DNA of 64,000 nucleotides from an uncultured Flavobacteriaceae bacterium (GTDB lineage: Bacteria > Bacteroidota > Bacteroidia > Flavobacteriales > Flavobacteriaceae). The DNA lies in assembly GCA_943788165.1 (NCBI GenBank), contig CALSPF010000002.1:747890-811889 (forward strand). The letters run 5' to 3'. The notes under the pieces are model-generated. The model made no database searches and had not been told where the DNA came from. It was given only the letters and a program-made list of their open reading frames with translations. This document shows, one piece after another, positions 19,489-30,100 of the stretch (its first letter is position 1; each line of letters opens with the position of its first letter). Made by a program: the position numbers and the translations under genes.

Positions 19489-20181
19489 ATGCCAAAGGAA
19501 AACAACCCCACACAAAAACCAAGCTTGTTTTTTGTGAACAAAGAAAAAGAAGCCCTCTTTTCAAAAAAGAACCGTGCGTTATTGTCCGATCCAATGGACG
19601 ATAACAATCCAATCACTGTCCAAGTTCTTGGAATTTGTTCTGCATTGGCCATTACGGTTCAGCTTAAACCAGCGATCGTTATGAGTATTTCGGTAATGGC
19701 TGTAATGGCTGCATCGAATGTCATCATATCATTGTTGCGGAATCTAATTCCGAATCGTATTCGAATTATTGTACAATTGGTTGTCGTTGCTGCCATGGTT
19801 GTACTAGTAGATCAAATTTTAAAAGCATTTGCTTACGATGTTTACAAGGAACTGTCCATCTTCATTGGACTAATCATTACGAACTGTATTGTAATGGGGC
19901 GTCTCGAGGCTTTTGCCCTTGGAAATGGCGTATGGAAATCTTTCCTTGATGGAATTGGGAATGCAGCTGGATATGGGTTTATCCTTATTATTGTTGCCTT
20001 TTTTAGAGAACTTCTCGGCTCAGGGAAATTATTGGGTTACCAGGTAATTCCTGATGCTGCTTATGCAATGGGGTATGAAAACAATGGACTAATGTTGTTG
20101 TCGCCTATGGCATTGATCACTGTTGGAATCTTTATTTGGATTCAACGTTCACGTAACCGTAAACTCATCGAAAAAAACTAA
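19489..20181 (+). CDS. nqrD: Na+-translocating NADH:quinone reductase subunit D
   Basis: FIGLIITNCIVMGRLEAFALGN. Confidence 0.95.
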   Translation: MPKENNPTQKPSLFFVNKEKEALFSKKNRALLSDPMDDNNPITVQVLGICSALAITVQLKPAIVMSISVMAVMAASNVIISLLRNLIPNRIRIIVQLVVVAAMVVLVDQILKAFAYDVYKELSIFIGLIITNCIVMGRLEAFALGNGVWKSFLDGIGNAAGYGFILIIVAFFRELLGSGKLLGYQVIPDAAYAMGYENNGLMLLSPMALITVGIFIWIQRSRNRKLIEKN

Positions 20182-20184
20182 GGA

Positions 20185-20802
20185 ATGGAAACATATGTAA
20201 ATTTATTTGTCAAGAGTATTTTCATTGAAAACATGATTTTCGCCTACTTTTTAGGGATGTGTTCCTATTTAGCGGTTTCCAAAACAGTGAAGACAGCTGT
20301 CGGTCTAGGCGCTGCTGTAATTTTTGTTTTGTCGATTACAGTACCAATCAACTTTTTATTGGATACCTATTTGTTAAAGCCGGGTGCTTTAGCATGGCTA
20401 GGAGGAGAGTATGCTGAGTTAGATTTAAGTTTTTTAAGTTTCATCATGTTCATCGCGGTAATTGCATCGATGGTACAACTGGTTGAAATGATCGTGGAGA
20501 AATTTGCTCCCGCACTCTATGGTGCATTGGGAATTTTCTTGCCCTTGATTGCAGTAAACTGTGCCATTTTAGGAGGTTCGTTGTTTATGCAACAGAAAGA
20601 TTTTGGCGGAGTTGGTGAGTCTGCCGTATATGGTTTTGGATCAGGAATAGGATGGTTTTTGGCTATTATTGCCATTGCCGCCATTCGTGAAAAAATCACC
20701 TATTCCAATGTGCCTGCACCCTTACGTGGTTTAGGAATTACCTTTATCATTACAGGCTTAATGGCAATAGGGTTTATGAGTTTTATGGGAATTAAATTAT
20801 AA
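20185..20802 (+). CDS. nqrE: Na+-translocating NADH:quinone reductase subunit E
   Basis: [20 protein letters not shown]. Confidence 0.95.
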   Translation: METYVNLFVKSIFIENMIFAYFLGMCSYLAVSKTVKTAVGLGAAVIFVLSITVPINFLLDTYLLKPGALAWLGGEYAELDLSFLSFIMFIAVIASMVQLVEMIVEKFAPALYGALGIFLPLIAVNCAILGGSLFMQQKDFGGVGESAVYGFGSGIGWFLAIIAIAAIREKITYSNVPAPLRGLGITFIITGLMAIGFMSFMGIKL

Positions 20803-20810
20803 GTAAAGAA

Positions 20811-22106
20811 ATGGATTATACAATTATTTTAGCGAGTGTGATTGTCTTCTTAGGCATCATCTTTTTGTTGGTAGGTATGTTGTTGGGAGCTAAAGCCAAA
20901 TTGATGCCCTCTGGGCCAGTTTCTTTGCTCATTAATGGCGGAAGTAATGTTGAGGTTTCTTCGGGAAGCACTTTACTAAACACCCTGGGGAATAACAAGA
21001 TATTTTTGCCTTCTGCTTGTGGAGGTGGAGGAACTTGTATCCAGTGTAAGTGCCAGGTAATGGAAGGTGGAGGAGAAATTCTTCCTACAGAGAAGCCCCA
21101 CTTTTCTAGAAAAGAAATAGCTGAAGGATGGCGTTTGGGTTGTCAAGTAAAGGTGAAAGAAAACATGGTTATCCAAGTTCCAGAAGAAGTTTTTGGGATT
21201 AAAAAGTGGGAAGCTACTGTAGTGCGTAACTGGAACGTTGCTTCTTTTATTAAAGAATTTGTGGTAGAGCTTCCTGAAGAAATGGATTACAAGGCGGGTG
21301 GATACATCCAAATTGAAATTCCAGAATGCGAAGTAAGTTACCAAGACATGGATATATCTGCGCATCCAGAAGAACACCCTGGAGAGCCAGACAAGTTTAA
21401 ATTAGAATGGGATAAGTTTGGCCTTTGGCCATTGAAAATGAAAAATAAAGAGTCTGTAGAACGTGCATATTCCATGGCTTCCTATCCTGCTGAAGGTAGA
21501 GAAGTGATGCTGAATGTGCGTATTGCTACTCCACCATGGGACCGTGCCAAGAATGGTTGGATGGATGTAAACCCTGGAATTGCATCTTCCTATATTTTCG
21601 CCAAGAAACCAGGTGATAAAGTAACGATTTCTGGACCGTTTGGTGAATTTTTCATCAATGAGTCTGACGCTGAAATGTTATATGTAGGTGGTGGTGCTGG
21701 AATGGCACCCATGCGTTCTCATTTATACGAATTATTTAGAACCATCAAAACTGGTCGTAAGGTTACGTTCTGGTATGGTGGTCGTTCAAAACGCGAATTG
21801 TTTTATTTAGAACACTTCAGAGCTTTAGAAAAAGATTATCCAAACTTTAAATTCTACGTTGCGCTTTCAGAACCTTCTGAAGAAGACAACTGGAAAGTAA
21901 AAGAAGGATTAGATGGCGAGGGAGACGGATTCAAAGGGTTCGTTCACCAAGTGGTGAATGATAACTATCTTTCTAAACACGATGCGCCAGAAGACATTGA
22001 AGTATACTTCTGTGGTCCACCATTAATGAACCAAGCGGTTGAAAAAATGGCTGATGACTTTGGAATACCTCCAGAAAATGTTCGTTTCGACGACTTTGGA
22101 GGATAA
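20811..22106 (+). CDS. nqrF: Na+-translocating NADH:quinone reductase subunit F
   Basis: 2Fe-2S motif SACGGGGTCIQCKC; FAD/NAD domains (RAYSMASYP, YVGGGAGMAPMRS). Confidence 0.95.
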   Translation: MDYTIILASVIVFLGIIFLLVGMLLGAKAKLMPSGPVSLLINGGSNVEVSSGSTLLNTLGNNKIFLPSACGGGGTCIQCKCQVMEGGGEILPTEKPHFSRKEIAEGWRLGCQVKVKENMVIQVPEEVFGIKKWEATVVRNWNVASFIKEFVVELPEEMDYKAGGYIQIEIPECEVSYQDMDISAHPEEHPGEPDKFKLEWDKFGLWPLKMKNKESVERAYSMASYPAEGREVMLNVRIATPPWDRAKNGWMDVNPGIASSYIFAKKPGDKVTISGPFGEFFINESDAEMLYVGGGAGMAPMRSHLYELFRTIKTGRKVTFWYGGRSKRELFYLEHFRALEKDYPNFKFYVALSEPSEEDNWKVKEGLDGEGDGFKGFVHQVVNDNYLSKHDAPEDIEVYFCGPPLMNQAVEKMADDFGIPPENVRFDDFGG

Positions 22107-22114
22107 ACCGATCT

Positions 22115-22149
22115 AAAATGGGGCTGCGTATGTTGCCCCATTTTTTTTT
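22115..22149 (+). terminator. Terminator-like hairpin after nqrF
   Basis: AAAATGGGGC-TGCGTATGTT-GCCCCATTTTTTTTT. Confidence 0.8.
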
Positions 22150-22160
22150 AATATTATAAG

Positions 22161-22523
22161 ATGTTAAGCGAACAAGAATTACACAACTGGGCGATGGAAG
22201 TCGTTGGTAAACAACTAGAAGAAGACGGGTTTGAGTTTATGACCGTTAATTCTGAATTAAAGAAAGACCCGCAGTTTGTTTGTTTAAGAGAGAAGAAATT
22301 ACACTTTATTATTGTTCGTGCTATCAGTTACCCTAATAACCCTGTTGCGTACGATGGAGTTTTCATGGAGAAAATACGTTCCCATGCAGAAAAATTTGAG
22401 GCACGTACTTATTATGCAGGCGTTGGACTAGCCCATGGCGATGATTATGAACTACCTTTAGTGTTAGATGCACCCTGTGCTGTGAATTATCAAGGATTAC
22501 AAGAAATAACACTTCATGGATAA
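22161..22523 (+). CDS. Conserved small protein of unknown function between nqrF and apbE
   Basis: 120-aa ORF, overlaps the apbE start by 8 nt. Confidence 0.7.
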   Translation: MLSEQELHNWAMEVVGKQLEEDGFEFMTVNSELKKDPQFVCLREKKLHFIIVRAISYPNNPVAYDGVFMEKIRSHAEKFEARTYYAGVGLAHGDDYELPLVLDAPCAVNYQGLQEITLHG

Positions 22524-23505
22524 GCGAATTTTAATTGGTATTGTATTGTGTTGGATGGCTTGTGAAAAGCAAGTAGAGACCGTAGTTCACCAGGGCTATG
22601 CATTGGGTACATCCTATGGTGTTCAATATGCTCCAATTGATCGTTCCTATGAAGAAGTTCAAAAAGGGATTGATTCGTTATTCTATATCATTAATGCTTC
22701 ACTATCTACTTATCTACCCGCTTCTGTTATTTCAAAAATAAATAGAGGTGATTCTCTTGTTACTGTAGACGAACATTTTCAAAAGGTCTATGCGCAAGCC
22801 AATGAGATGTGGACTATAACAAATGGCTACTTTGACCCCACCATTGGTGCATGGGTAAATGCTTATGGCTTTGGGCCAGACAAAGCCTTGGTCAGCATAA
22901 ATAAGCAGCAACGGGACAGTTTAATGGAGATTACTGGCTGGAAAAAAATACAACTGACCTCCGACTATCGAGTTCGTAAAAAAAAGCCAGAAATCTATAT
23001 TGACTTTAATGCCTTGGCTAAAGGTTATACGGTAGATGTGATTGCGGATTATCTTTCTCAATTGGGTAGCCAACATCATTTGGTTGAAATTGGCGGTGAA
23101 ATTGTGGCCAAAGGGAAAAGCCCCAAATCAGGTGAGGCATGGAAAATTGGAATAGATAGCCCAAATGAAAAAGCCGAACGTTCCCTACAATCTATTCTTG
23201 CTATAAGTAATGAAGCTCTAGCTACCTCTGGCAACTATCGCAAGTTTCGTATAGATGAAATAACGGGTGAAAAGTATGTACATTCCATCAATCCTTTGAT
23301 CGGAAAACCTGTTCGTTCTAAGGTGTTGAGTGTTTCTGTTAAAGCACCAAATTGTATGATGGCTGACGCATATGCTACTGTCCTCATGGTTATGCCTTTC
23401 GTTGAAAGTAAAGCCCTAATCGAGTCGAACAATGGTTTAGCTGCTTACTGGATTCTTAGTTCAGATGGAGGCCAATTAGAAGAAGTATTTTCTTCCCGTT
23501 GGTAA
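22516..23505 (+). CDS. apbE: FAD:protein FMN transferase
   Basis: IDFNALAKGYTVDVIADYL, EIGGEIVAKGKSP, MMADAYATVLMV. Confidence 0.93.
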   Translation: MDKRILIGIVLCWMACEKQVETVVHQGYALGTSYGVQYAPIDRSYEEVQKGIDSLFYIINASLSTYLPASVISKINRGDSLVTVDEHFQKVYAQANEMWTITNGYFDPTIGAWVNAYGFGPDKALVSINKQQRDSLMEITGWKKIQLTSDYRVRKKKPEIYIDFNALAKGYTVDVIADYLSQLGSQHHLVEIGGEIVAKGKSPKSGEAWKIGIDSPNEKAERSLQSILAISNEALATSGNYRKFRIDEITGEKYVHSINPLIGKPVRSKVLSVSVKAPNCMMADAYATVLMVMPFVESKALIESNNGLAAYWILSSDGGQLEEVFSSRW

Positions 23506-24261
23506 GAGAAAGTTTGTGTTTTACCTATATTTTGTTTATTTATGTATATAATTAGTTGATTTTTTATTTCCCAAAATCTAAAATCTTGACCTATGAAATA
23601 CGTTTTTTTAATTATTGCATCTTTGTCATTTGTTGTGGTTACTTTAAAAGCACAAATCAAACTAGGTGATAATATTGATTTCATTTCACCTTATGCTTTA
23701 CTCGAACTATAAAGTACAGAAAAAGGCCTTCTTCTTCCGCGGTTATCTACCCAACAACGTAATACCTTTTTTGGGGAAGATGTCCCTCCTGGCTTATTGA
23801 TTTTTAATACGGACAGCCAAAAAATTCAGTATGCGCGTTCACGAATAACTTCTTCGTCAAAAGAGTTAGGAATCCATTGGGAAAATTTATCAAATGAGCA
23901 TATTCTTTCGCAAAGCATGGGCGCTACTCCCACCATAGAAAACCCCACTAATGGAATGCTTTTTTATCAGGATTATGAAAATGATTTATGTGTCTAAAAC
24001 GAAGCCCTAGCGGAATGGGGTTTGATTGCAGGAACAAATTTATTATCGAATAGAAACCCCGTATTCAGTCAAAATATTCGTTATCGAAAAGCTGATGGGC
24101 AAGAAGAGTTACTTGATTTGGGTATGCTTTCAACATCAGATAGTCAAGTCTTAACCGTTTCAACAACAATGATTGGCATATCAAATGGTAATGAAGTGGA
24201 TGTTCAGCCTTTATTTATGAATGCTTTGGCATTACTGGGAGTGAATTCTTCAACTCTTGTT

Positions 24262-24354
24262 GGTCCCCAAGGAATTCAAGGCCCACTAGGAGCTCAAGGC
24301 ATTCAGGGAATTCAAGGGCTGCAAGGTATTCAAGGCCCACCGGGTACTCCTGGA
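24262..24354 (+). repeat. Collagen-like Gly-X-Y repeat coding segment
   Basis: GPQGIQGPLGAQGIQGIQGLQGIQGPPGTPG. Confidence 0.9.
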
Positions 24355-24372
24355 ATTTCTTCGAATACCAAT

Positions 24373-24588
24373 AGTCAAACCATACAGGTTTCGTCATTGA
24401 ATGCTAGTAACACCCTGACCATTGCTATCAGTAACGGGAATACACAAACACTAGATTTGTCCTCTTTATCCTCGGCTTCAACCAAAACGGATAGTCAAAC
24501 AATACAAGTATCCAATCTAAATGCCAGTAATACATTAACGATAGCTATTAGTAATGGGAATACTCAAACACTGGATTTATCCACTTTA
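24373..24588 (+). repeat. Two tandem coding repeats, 120-bp period
   Basis: SQTIQVS(S/N)LNASNTLTIAISNGNTQTLDLS(S/T)L occurs twice, starting at 24373 and 24493. Confidence 0.9.
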
Positions 24589-25418
24589 GCGGCGGTTAAT
24601 TTATTCGAAGTAAATGGTAATATAGTTCGGTCCAGAGTTGGAACTTCTTCTCATGATTTTGTATTCGGATCTGATACGCTGGATAATCAAACGGGAGTCC
24701 TAGATGATGCTCGTTTCTTTTTCGACAAAAGTAAGGCAGCTTTCCGTGCAGGCTATGCTTCAGGTAGTTCATGGAACGAAGTCAATATAGTTGAGCGTTC
24801 TTTTGGAATGGGTTATAGAACCCAGGCTTCTGGTGACCGAAGTATCGCTATGGGAAATGCGACAGAAGCGCAAAGCTATGCTGCCACTGCTTTTGGCAGT
24901 TATAATACTATTGCCCCTCCTTTGAGTACATCTTCTTGGAATTCAGATGACCGTTTGTTTGTTGTTGGAAATGGGTCCAATTCCTCCAAAAAATTGGATG
25001 CATTAGTGATTTTAAAAAACGGAAATATCGGCATTGGCGATAGCACACCCACCGAAGGAACATTGGTTGTTTCTGGAACCATAATTGCATCTAGGAGTAT
25101 TATTGCCTCTGCAACACTTACTCCCAACTATGTGTTTGACTATTTTTATACGGGAGAAAGTAAAGAAAACCCAAAGTATCGTTTTCTTAATCTAGCCGCT
25201 ATTGAGCAGTTTATACAGCAGCATCGACATTTACCTAATATTCCAAGTGCTGAAATGATTAAAGCGCAGGGTGGGATTATATTGAACCGGGCCTCAGAAC
25301 TTCAGTTAGAAAAAATCAAGGAATTGTATTTGTTTGCTATTGAACAGGAGATGCGCATCAAACAATTAGAAACAACCGTTGCCCGTTTAGTCAAAGAAGT
25401 AAAGCGTAAACAGTAAGT

Positions 25419-26171
25419 CTACTTTTTAGCGACAGGAATTCGCTCTTTTTTTGGTAAAGCATAGCGTAGACATTCCTCAGCACTGAGACTAGATAAAAAA
25501 TCAATTCCGTTTGCAGAAAAACCAATTGCTTCTAGGCGTTCGTAATAATCAGTTCCGTATATACGTACATGATCATATTGCCCAAACACCTTCGTTCTTT
25601 CCTTGAAATGTATGATGCTGTCATCTTCAAAAGTAGTTGTACGGTTTTCATCCAAAGGAACTTGTGCAATCAATGTACCGCCCTCTTTTAAGACACGATA
25701 AAGTTCTTTCATGGCAGTATGATCATCAGGAATATGTTCCAAAACATGATTGCATAAAATCAAATCATAGGAGTTATCCTCAAATGGGAGTGCACAAATG
25801 TCTGCTTTCACGTCGGCTAAAGGAGAATGAAGATCTGTGGTGGTATAATCCCAATGATCAAAGCCCTTGAATTTGGTGTAAAAAACTTGTTCTGGCGCAA
25901 TGTGTAATACTTTGATGTGATCTTTTAAAAATGTTGTTTCATGTGTTAAATAGAGCCAAAGTAAACGATGGCGTTCAAGCGAAAGCGTTCCAGGGCAGAG
26001 AGCATTCTTCCTTAGTTTGTCATACCCATAGAGTAGGAATTTTCGATAGCTACTTCCATCAATAGGATCCTCAAAACGATTTCCACTGTAATAAAGCTTG
26101 ATCAATGGACGTAACCAAATGCTCAAGGAGATTAGCCAAGGGCGTGGAAAAAGATTCAACAACCATTTCAT
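25419..26171 (-). CDS. Class I SAM-dependent methyltransferase
   Basis: VLHIAPEQVFYTKF, LILCNHVLEHIPDDHTAMKELYRVLKEGG. Confidence 0.9.
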   Translation of the reverse strand: MKWLLNLFPRPWLISLSIWLRPLIKLYYSGNRFEDPIDGSSYRKFLLYGYDKLRKNALCPGTLSLERHRLLWLYLTHETTFLKDHIKVLHIAPEQVFYTKFKGFDHWDYTTTDLHSPLADVKADICALPFEDNSYDLILCNHVLEHIPDDHTAMKELYRVLKEGGTLIAQVPLDENRTTTFEDDSIIHFKERTKVFGQYDHVRIYGTDYYERLEAIGFSANGIDFLSSLSAEECLRYALPKKERIPVAKK

Positions 26172-26992
26172 GCCGTTAGGGGTTGTTTTCGAAAGGGAGT
26201 TTCTTCTTCACTTTGAATTCCCAATGCTTGGTAGATGTAGTGAAAAGTAGATAGTAACTCTGGTTTCCCGTCGACCAAAGCCACATTGTGCTCAAAATGA
26301 GCAGAAGGTTGACCGTCGGCAGTTAAGATTGTCCAACCGTCTTTCAGTTGTTTAATACGATGCGTACCTCCGTTGATCATGGGTTCTATGGCCAAGACCA
26401 TTCCATCGACAAACTTTTTACCCCGTCCACGTTTTCCGTAATTGGGAACTTCTGGTCCTTCGTGCATGGTAGTTCCCAAGCCGTGTCCAACAAGTTCGCG
26501 AACCACACCATAGCCTTCTTTTTCACAATATTGTTGTATAGCAAAGCCCATATCTCCAATCCTGTTTCCTGCACGAAAACTATCGATTCCGACATAAAGG
26601 GATTCTTTGGTAATGCGCAATAATTTTTCGGTAGCAGGGTCAATTTCTCCCACGCCAAATGTATAGGCATGGTCGCCATAATAACCATTTTTAAGTGCAC
26701 CACAGTCGATGGAGATAATATCCCCTTCTTGTAGCAGATCACTATTAGGAGTTCCATGCACTACCTGTGCATTGGGACTCATACAAAGGGTGTTGGGGAA
26801 ATCATACAAACCCAAAAAACCAGGTTCTGCTCCGTGATCTCTGATGAAGCTTTCTGCTTTTGCATCCAGTTCTAGTGTTGAAATTCCGTGCTTTATTTCA
26901 CTGGCCAACATGCCCAATGTTTTGGAAACAATTAATGCGCTTTCGCGCAATAATTCAATTTCTTCTGCATTTTTTAAGATAATTGCACTCAT
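26168..26992 (-). CDS. map: Methionine aminopeptidase type I
   Basis: DIISIDCGALKNGYYGDHAYTF, GHGLGTTMHEGPEVPNYG. Confidence 0.95.
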   Translation of the reverse strand: MSAIILKNAEEIELLRESALIVSKTLGMLASEIKHGISTLELDAKAESFIRDHGAEPGFLGLYDFPNTLCMSPNAQVVHGTPNSDLLQEGDIISIDCGALKNGYYGDHAYTFGVGEIDPATEKLLRITKESLYVGIDSFRAGNRIGDMGFAIQQYCEKEGYGVVRELVGHGLGTTMHEGPEVPNYGKRGRGKKFVDGMVLAIEPMINGGTHRIKQLKDGWTILTADGQPSAHFEHNVALVDGKPELLSTFHYIYQALGIQSEEETPFRKQPLTA

Positions 26993-27564
26993 TCTGAATA
27001 TGCGTTTTTATAGTCCTCTCCACGTAAAATAGCCAAGATATCTTGTTCTAAGCTATTGATTGGAAACTCAACAATTCGATTGATTTCTGTATCCTTTGCT
27101 GAAAAAATTAGCGTCGGAACATTGAACAAATCAAAGGCTTTCTCTAACTTCCCTGGTGTTGTTTTGTCTTCATCAACAGCAATGATTTCCATGTTAGCAG
27201 TGGGGTAGCCGGCTTCAGTTAAAATCTTTATCATTCCTGGAACTTCACGTTGACTGTCTTCGCACCATATTCCCATGATTAGACTTACTTTCTTGTCTTT
27301 CAGCAAGGGTTTGATTTCTGCTAAGACCGATTGATTCACTTTGTACAGGGCATAATCGTTTTTGTACCAATCGGAAGACGTAAACACGCGCAACTGTGCC
27401 AGATTTATTTTCCCAACTAATATCTTGTTTCCTTCCCAGTCTTTGCCTAAAAGACTGTCAGGAATTTGAATGATTTCACTTTCAATTGGTGCCGGTACTT
27501 TTTTATTGGGTTGATCAGTACAAGCAATGAGTAGGAGACATAAAAGTAAATAGAAAATGCGCAT
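26989..27564 (-). CDS. Thioredoxin-family lipoprotein
   Basis: Lipoprotein signal LLLIAC; GIWCEDSQREVPGMIKIL; FDLFNVPTLIF. Confidence 0.8.
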   Translation of the reverse strand: MRIFYLLLCLLLIACTDQPNKKVPAPIESEIIQIPDSLLGKDWEGNKILVGKINLAQLRVFTSSDWYKNDYALYKVNQSVLAEIKPLLKDKKVSLIMGIWCEDSQREVPGMIKILTEAGYPTANMEIIAVDEDKTTPGKLEKAFDLFNVPTLIFSAKDTEINRIVEFPINSLEQDILAILRGEDYKNAYSE

Positions 27565-27567
27565 AAG

Positions 27568-29073
27568 CTAAAGTAATGATTTTTGTGTCATGGCAGCTGG
27601 TTGCGGAATACCCATTAAATCTAAGATGGTTGGAGCAATTGCACCAAGTACACCCGACTGAATTGTTCTTTTTTCGTTTTCCACTAAGATAACGGGAACT
27701 GGGTTGGTCGTATGAGCCGTATTGGGACTACCGTCCTCATTCAGCATTGTTTCACAGTTTCCATGGTCAGCAATAACTAGGATGGAATAATCTTTCGCTA
27801 AAGCCGCTTCAACTATCGCTTCAGCGCATTCGTCTACGGTTTCACAGGCTTTAATGGCTGCGTTTAAATCGCCCGTATGTCCAACCATGTCTGGATTTGC
27901 AAAGTTCAAACAAATAAAATCGGCTGTTTCTTTTTGGATTTCAGGAATGATTGCATCACGAATTTCGTAGGCACTCATTTCGGGTTGAAGATCATAGGTA
28001 GCTACCTTTGGGGATGGACATAGAATGCGTTCCTCTCCTTTAAAGGGTTTTTCTCTACCGCCATTAAAAAAGAAAGTAACGTGGGGGTATTTTTCTGTTT
28101 CGGCAATTCGAATCTGAATTTTACCTGCATTCGAAATGGTTTCTCCCAGCGTGTCAGCGATGTTGTCTTTATTGAATACCACATTTACATTCTTGTAATT
28201 ACTGTCGTAATTGGTCAGGGTAACGTAGTGTAAATCTAGGGGAGTTGTTCTCTGTTCTGGGAACGCTTTTTGCGAAAGCATTTGTGTTAACTCACGTCCT
28301 CGGTCTGTTCTGAAGTTGAAAAACAACACAACATCTCCTTCCTCAATATTAGTGTCTCCATCATTATTGATGAGAGGTTCTATAAACTCATCGGTTACGC
28401 CATTTTGATAGGAGGTCTCAAGGGCGGCAACGAAATCTGATGTTGCTGCTCCTTCACCATTGACCAAAAGTGCGTAGGCTTTTTGTACACGATCCCAACG
28501 CTGGTCTCTGTCCATAGCAAAGTAGCGGCCAACTAAACTCCTTATTTTTCCAGTGGTTTTTGCCATATGGGCTTCTAAATCGGCAACAAACCCTGCACCA
28601 GACTGCGGGTCGACATCTCTTCCGTCTGTAAAGCCGTGTAAGGCAACTTTAGCACATTTATTTTGACTTAAAATATTCAATAAGCTTTTGACATGGTTGA
28701 CATGAGAGTGCACTCCGCCATTCGATAAAAGCCCAAGTAGGTGGATGGTTTTATCGTTTGCTTTGGCATAGGCCATTGCGTCTTTCAAAACAACTTCGTC
28801 TTTCAGGGTATTTTCTGCAATGGCTAAGTTGATTTTAGCCAAATCTTGATAAACAATTCTTCCAGCACCCAAGTTCATGTGACCAACTTCACTATTCCCC
28901 ATTTGCCCTTCGGGAAGGCCAACGTGCATACCATCAGTATACAAATCATTATGGGAGAAGTTTTGATAGAGACTATCAATAAAAGGTGTTTTTGCTTGGT
29001 CTACGGCAGAGACTTCAGGATTGGGTGCTTTTCCCCAACCGTCTAAGATCATCAAAATCGTTTTTTTGGACAT
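27568..29073 (-). CDS. gpmI: 2,3-bisphosphoglycerate-independent phosphoglycerate mutase
   Basis: MILDGWGKAP, GQMGNSEVGHMNLGAGRIVYQD, ADHGNCETM. Confidence 0.96.
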   Translation of the reverse strand: MSKKTILMILDGWGKAPNPEVSAVDQAKTPFIDSLYQNFSHNDLYTDGMHVGLPEGQMGNSEVGHMNLGAGRIVYQDLAKINLAIAENTLKDEVVLKDAMAYAKANDKTIHLLGLLSNGGVHSHVNHVKSLLNILSQNKCAKVALHGFTDGRDVDPQSGAGFVADLEAHMAKTTGKIRSLVGRYFAMDRDQRWDRVQKAYALLVNGEGAATSDFVAALETSYQNGVTDEFIEPLINNDGDTNIEEGDVVLFFNFRTDRGRELTQMLSQKAFPEQRTTPLDLHYVTLTNYDSNYKNVNVVFNKDNIADTLGETISNAGKIQIRIAETEKYPHVTFFFNGGREKPFKGEERILCPSPKVATYDLQPEMSAYEIRDAIIPEIQKETADFICLNFANPDMVGHTGDLNAAIKACETVDECAEAIVEAALAKDYSILVIADHGNCETMLNEDGSPNTAHTTNPVPVILVENEKRTIQSGVLGAIAPTILDLMGIPQPAAMTQKSLL

Positions 29074-29166
29074 TCAATTTGTTTTGTGCAAAGATAGTAA
29101 ATGAAGAAAGAATCCTACTATTTTCGGCAAATCTAACTTATCTTTAACCCAGCTAAAACGTTTGCA

Positions 29167-30099
29167 TTGCTCAAAGGAATCGTTTATCGTTCTACAGGAA
29201 GCTGGTACTTGGTAAAAAGCGCCGAAGGTGTATTTTATCAATGTCGCATCAAAGGTAAGTTTCGCCTCAAAGGAATCAAGCATACCAATCCTGTTGCCGT
29301 GGGTGATCGTGTTGAATTTAGTCTCTTTACAGAAGGGGACGAAACCAAAGGAATCATTGAGGAAATAACACTGAGACACAATTATATTGTTAGACGATCG
29401 GTCAATTTATCCAAGCAAACACAAATAATTGCTGCAAATATTGATCAAGCATTCTTGTTGATCACCTTGAATAATCCCCCAACTTTTTTTGCGTTTATCG
29501 ATCGTTTTTTGATTACTGCGCATGCCTATCAAATTCCCGTTATTTTGTTGTTCAACAAAATGGATACTTATAGCGAAGAAGAGATTGCTGAAATTGAATT
29601 CATGAAAAGCGTCTATACTGCCTTAGATTTTTCGTGCTATTCCATTTCCTGTTTCAATCCAGTCGACGTAACCTTGATTGCAGACTTGATGCGCGAGAAA
29701 TCGTCCATGTTTTCAGGTCATAGCGGAGTAGGGAAATCTACCTTACTCAATGTGTTGTCACCAGATTTGCGTTTGCGTACTGCCGAAATATCAGAACAAC
29801 ACCAACAAGGGCAGCATACCACTACCTATGCTGAGATGTTCGATTTGCCCAACGATGCACGCATCATCGATACACCCGGAATTAAAGGTTTTGGTGTGGT
29901 TGATATGCAGCCAGACGAATTAGCGAATTACTTTACCGAATTTCATGCCGTAAAGTCCAATTGTAAATTCAATAACTGTTTACATGTCGATGAACCGCAC
30001 TGTGCCGTTAAAGAAGGAGTGGAAAACGAAACCATAGCTGCTTCGCGCTATGCGAGTTATTTACAGTTATTAGAGCAAGATACCCCTTATAGAAATTAA
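29167..30099 (+). CDS. rsgA: Ribosome small subunit-dependent GTPase A (start codon likely TTG)
   Basis: FSGHSGVGKSTLLN, IIDTPGIKGFG, C-x-H-x-C zinc motif (CKFNNCLHVDEPHC). Confidence 0.93.
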   Translation: MLKGIVYRSTGSWYLVKSAEGVFYQCRIKGKFRLKGIKHTNPVAVGDRVEFSLFTEGDETKGIIEEITLRHNYIVRRSVNLSKQTQIIAANIDQAFLLITLNNPPTFFAFIDRFLITAHAYQIPVILLFNKMDTYSEEEIAEIEFMKSVYTALDFSCYSISCFNPVDVTLIADLMREKSSMFSGHSGVGKSTLLNVLSPDLRLRTAEISEQHQQGQHTTTYAEMFDLPNDARIIDTPGIKGFGVVDMQPDELANYFTEFHAVKSNCKFNNCLHVDEPHCAVKEGVENETIAASRYASYLQLLEQDTPYRN

Positions 30100-30100
30100 T

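Larger units (their letters stand above)
23593..25416 (+). pseudogene. Secreted collagen-like/tail-fibre-type protein interrupted by two in-frame TAA codons
   Basis: One continuous frame: MKYVFLIIASLSFVVVTLKAQ...ALLEL*STEKGLLLPRLS...NDLCV*NEALAEWG...GPQGIQG repeats... C-terminal LPNIPSAEMIKAQGG...; TAA at 23710-23712 and 23995-23997. Confidence 0.75.
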
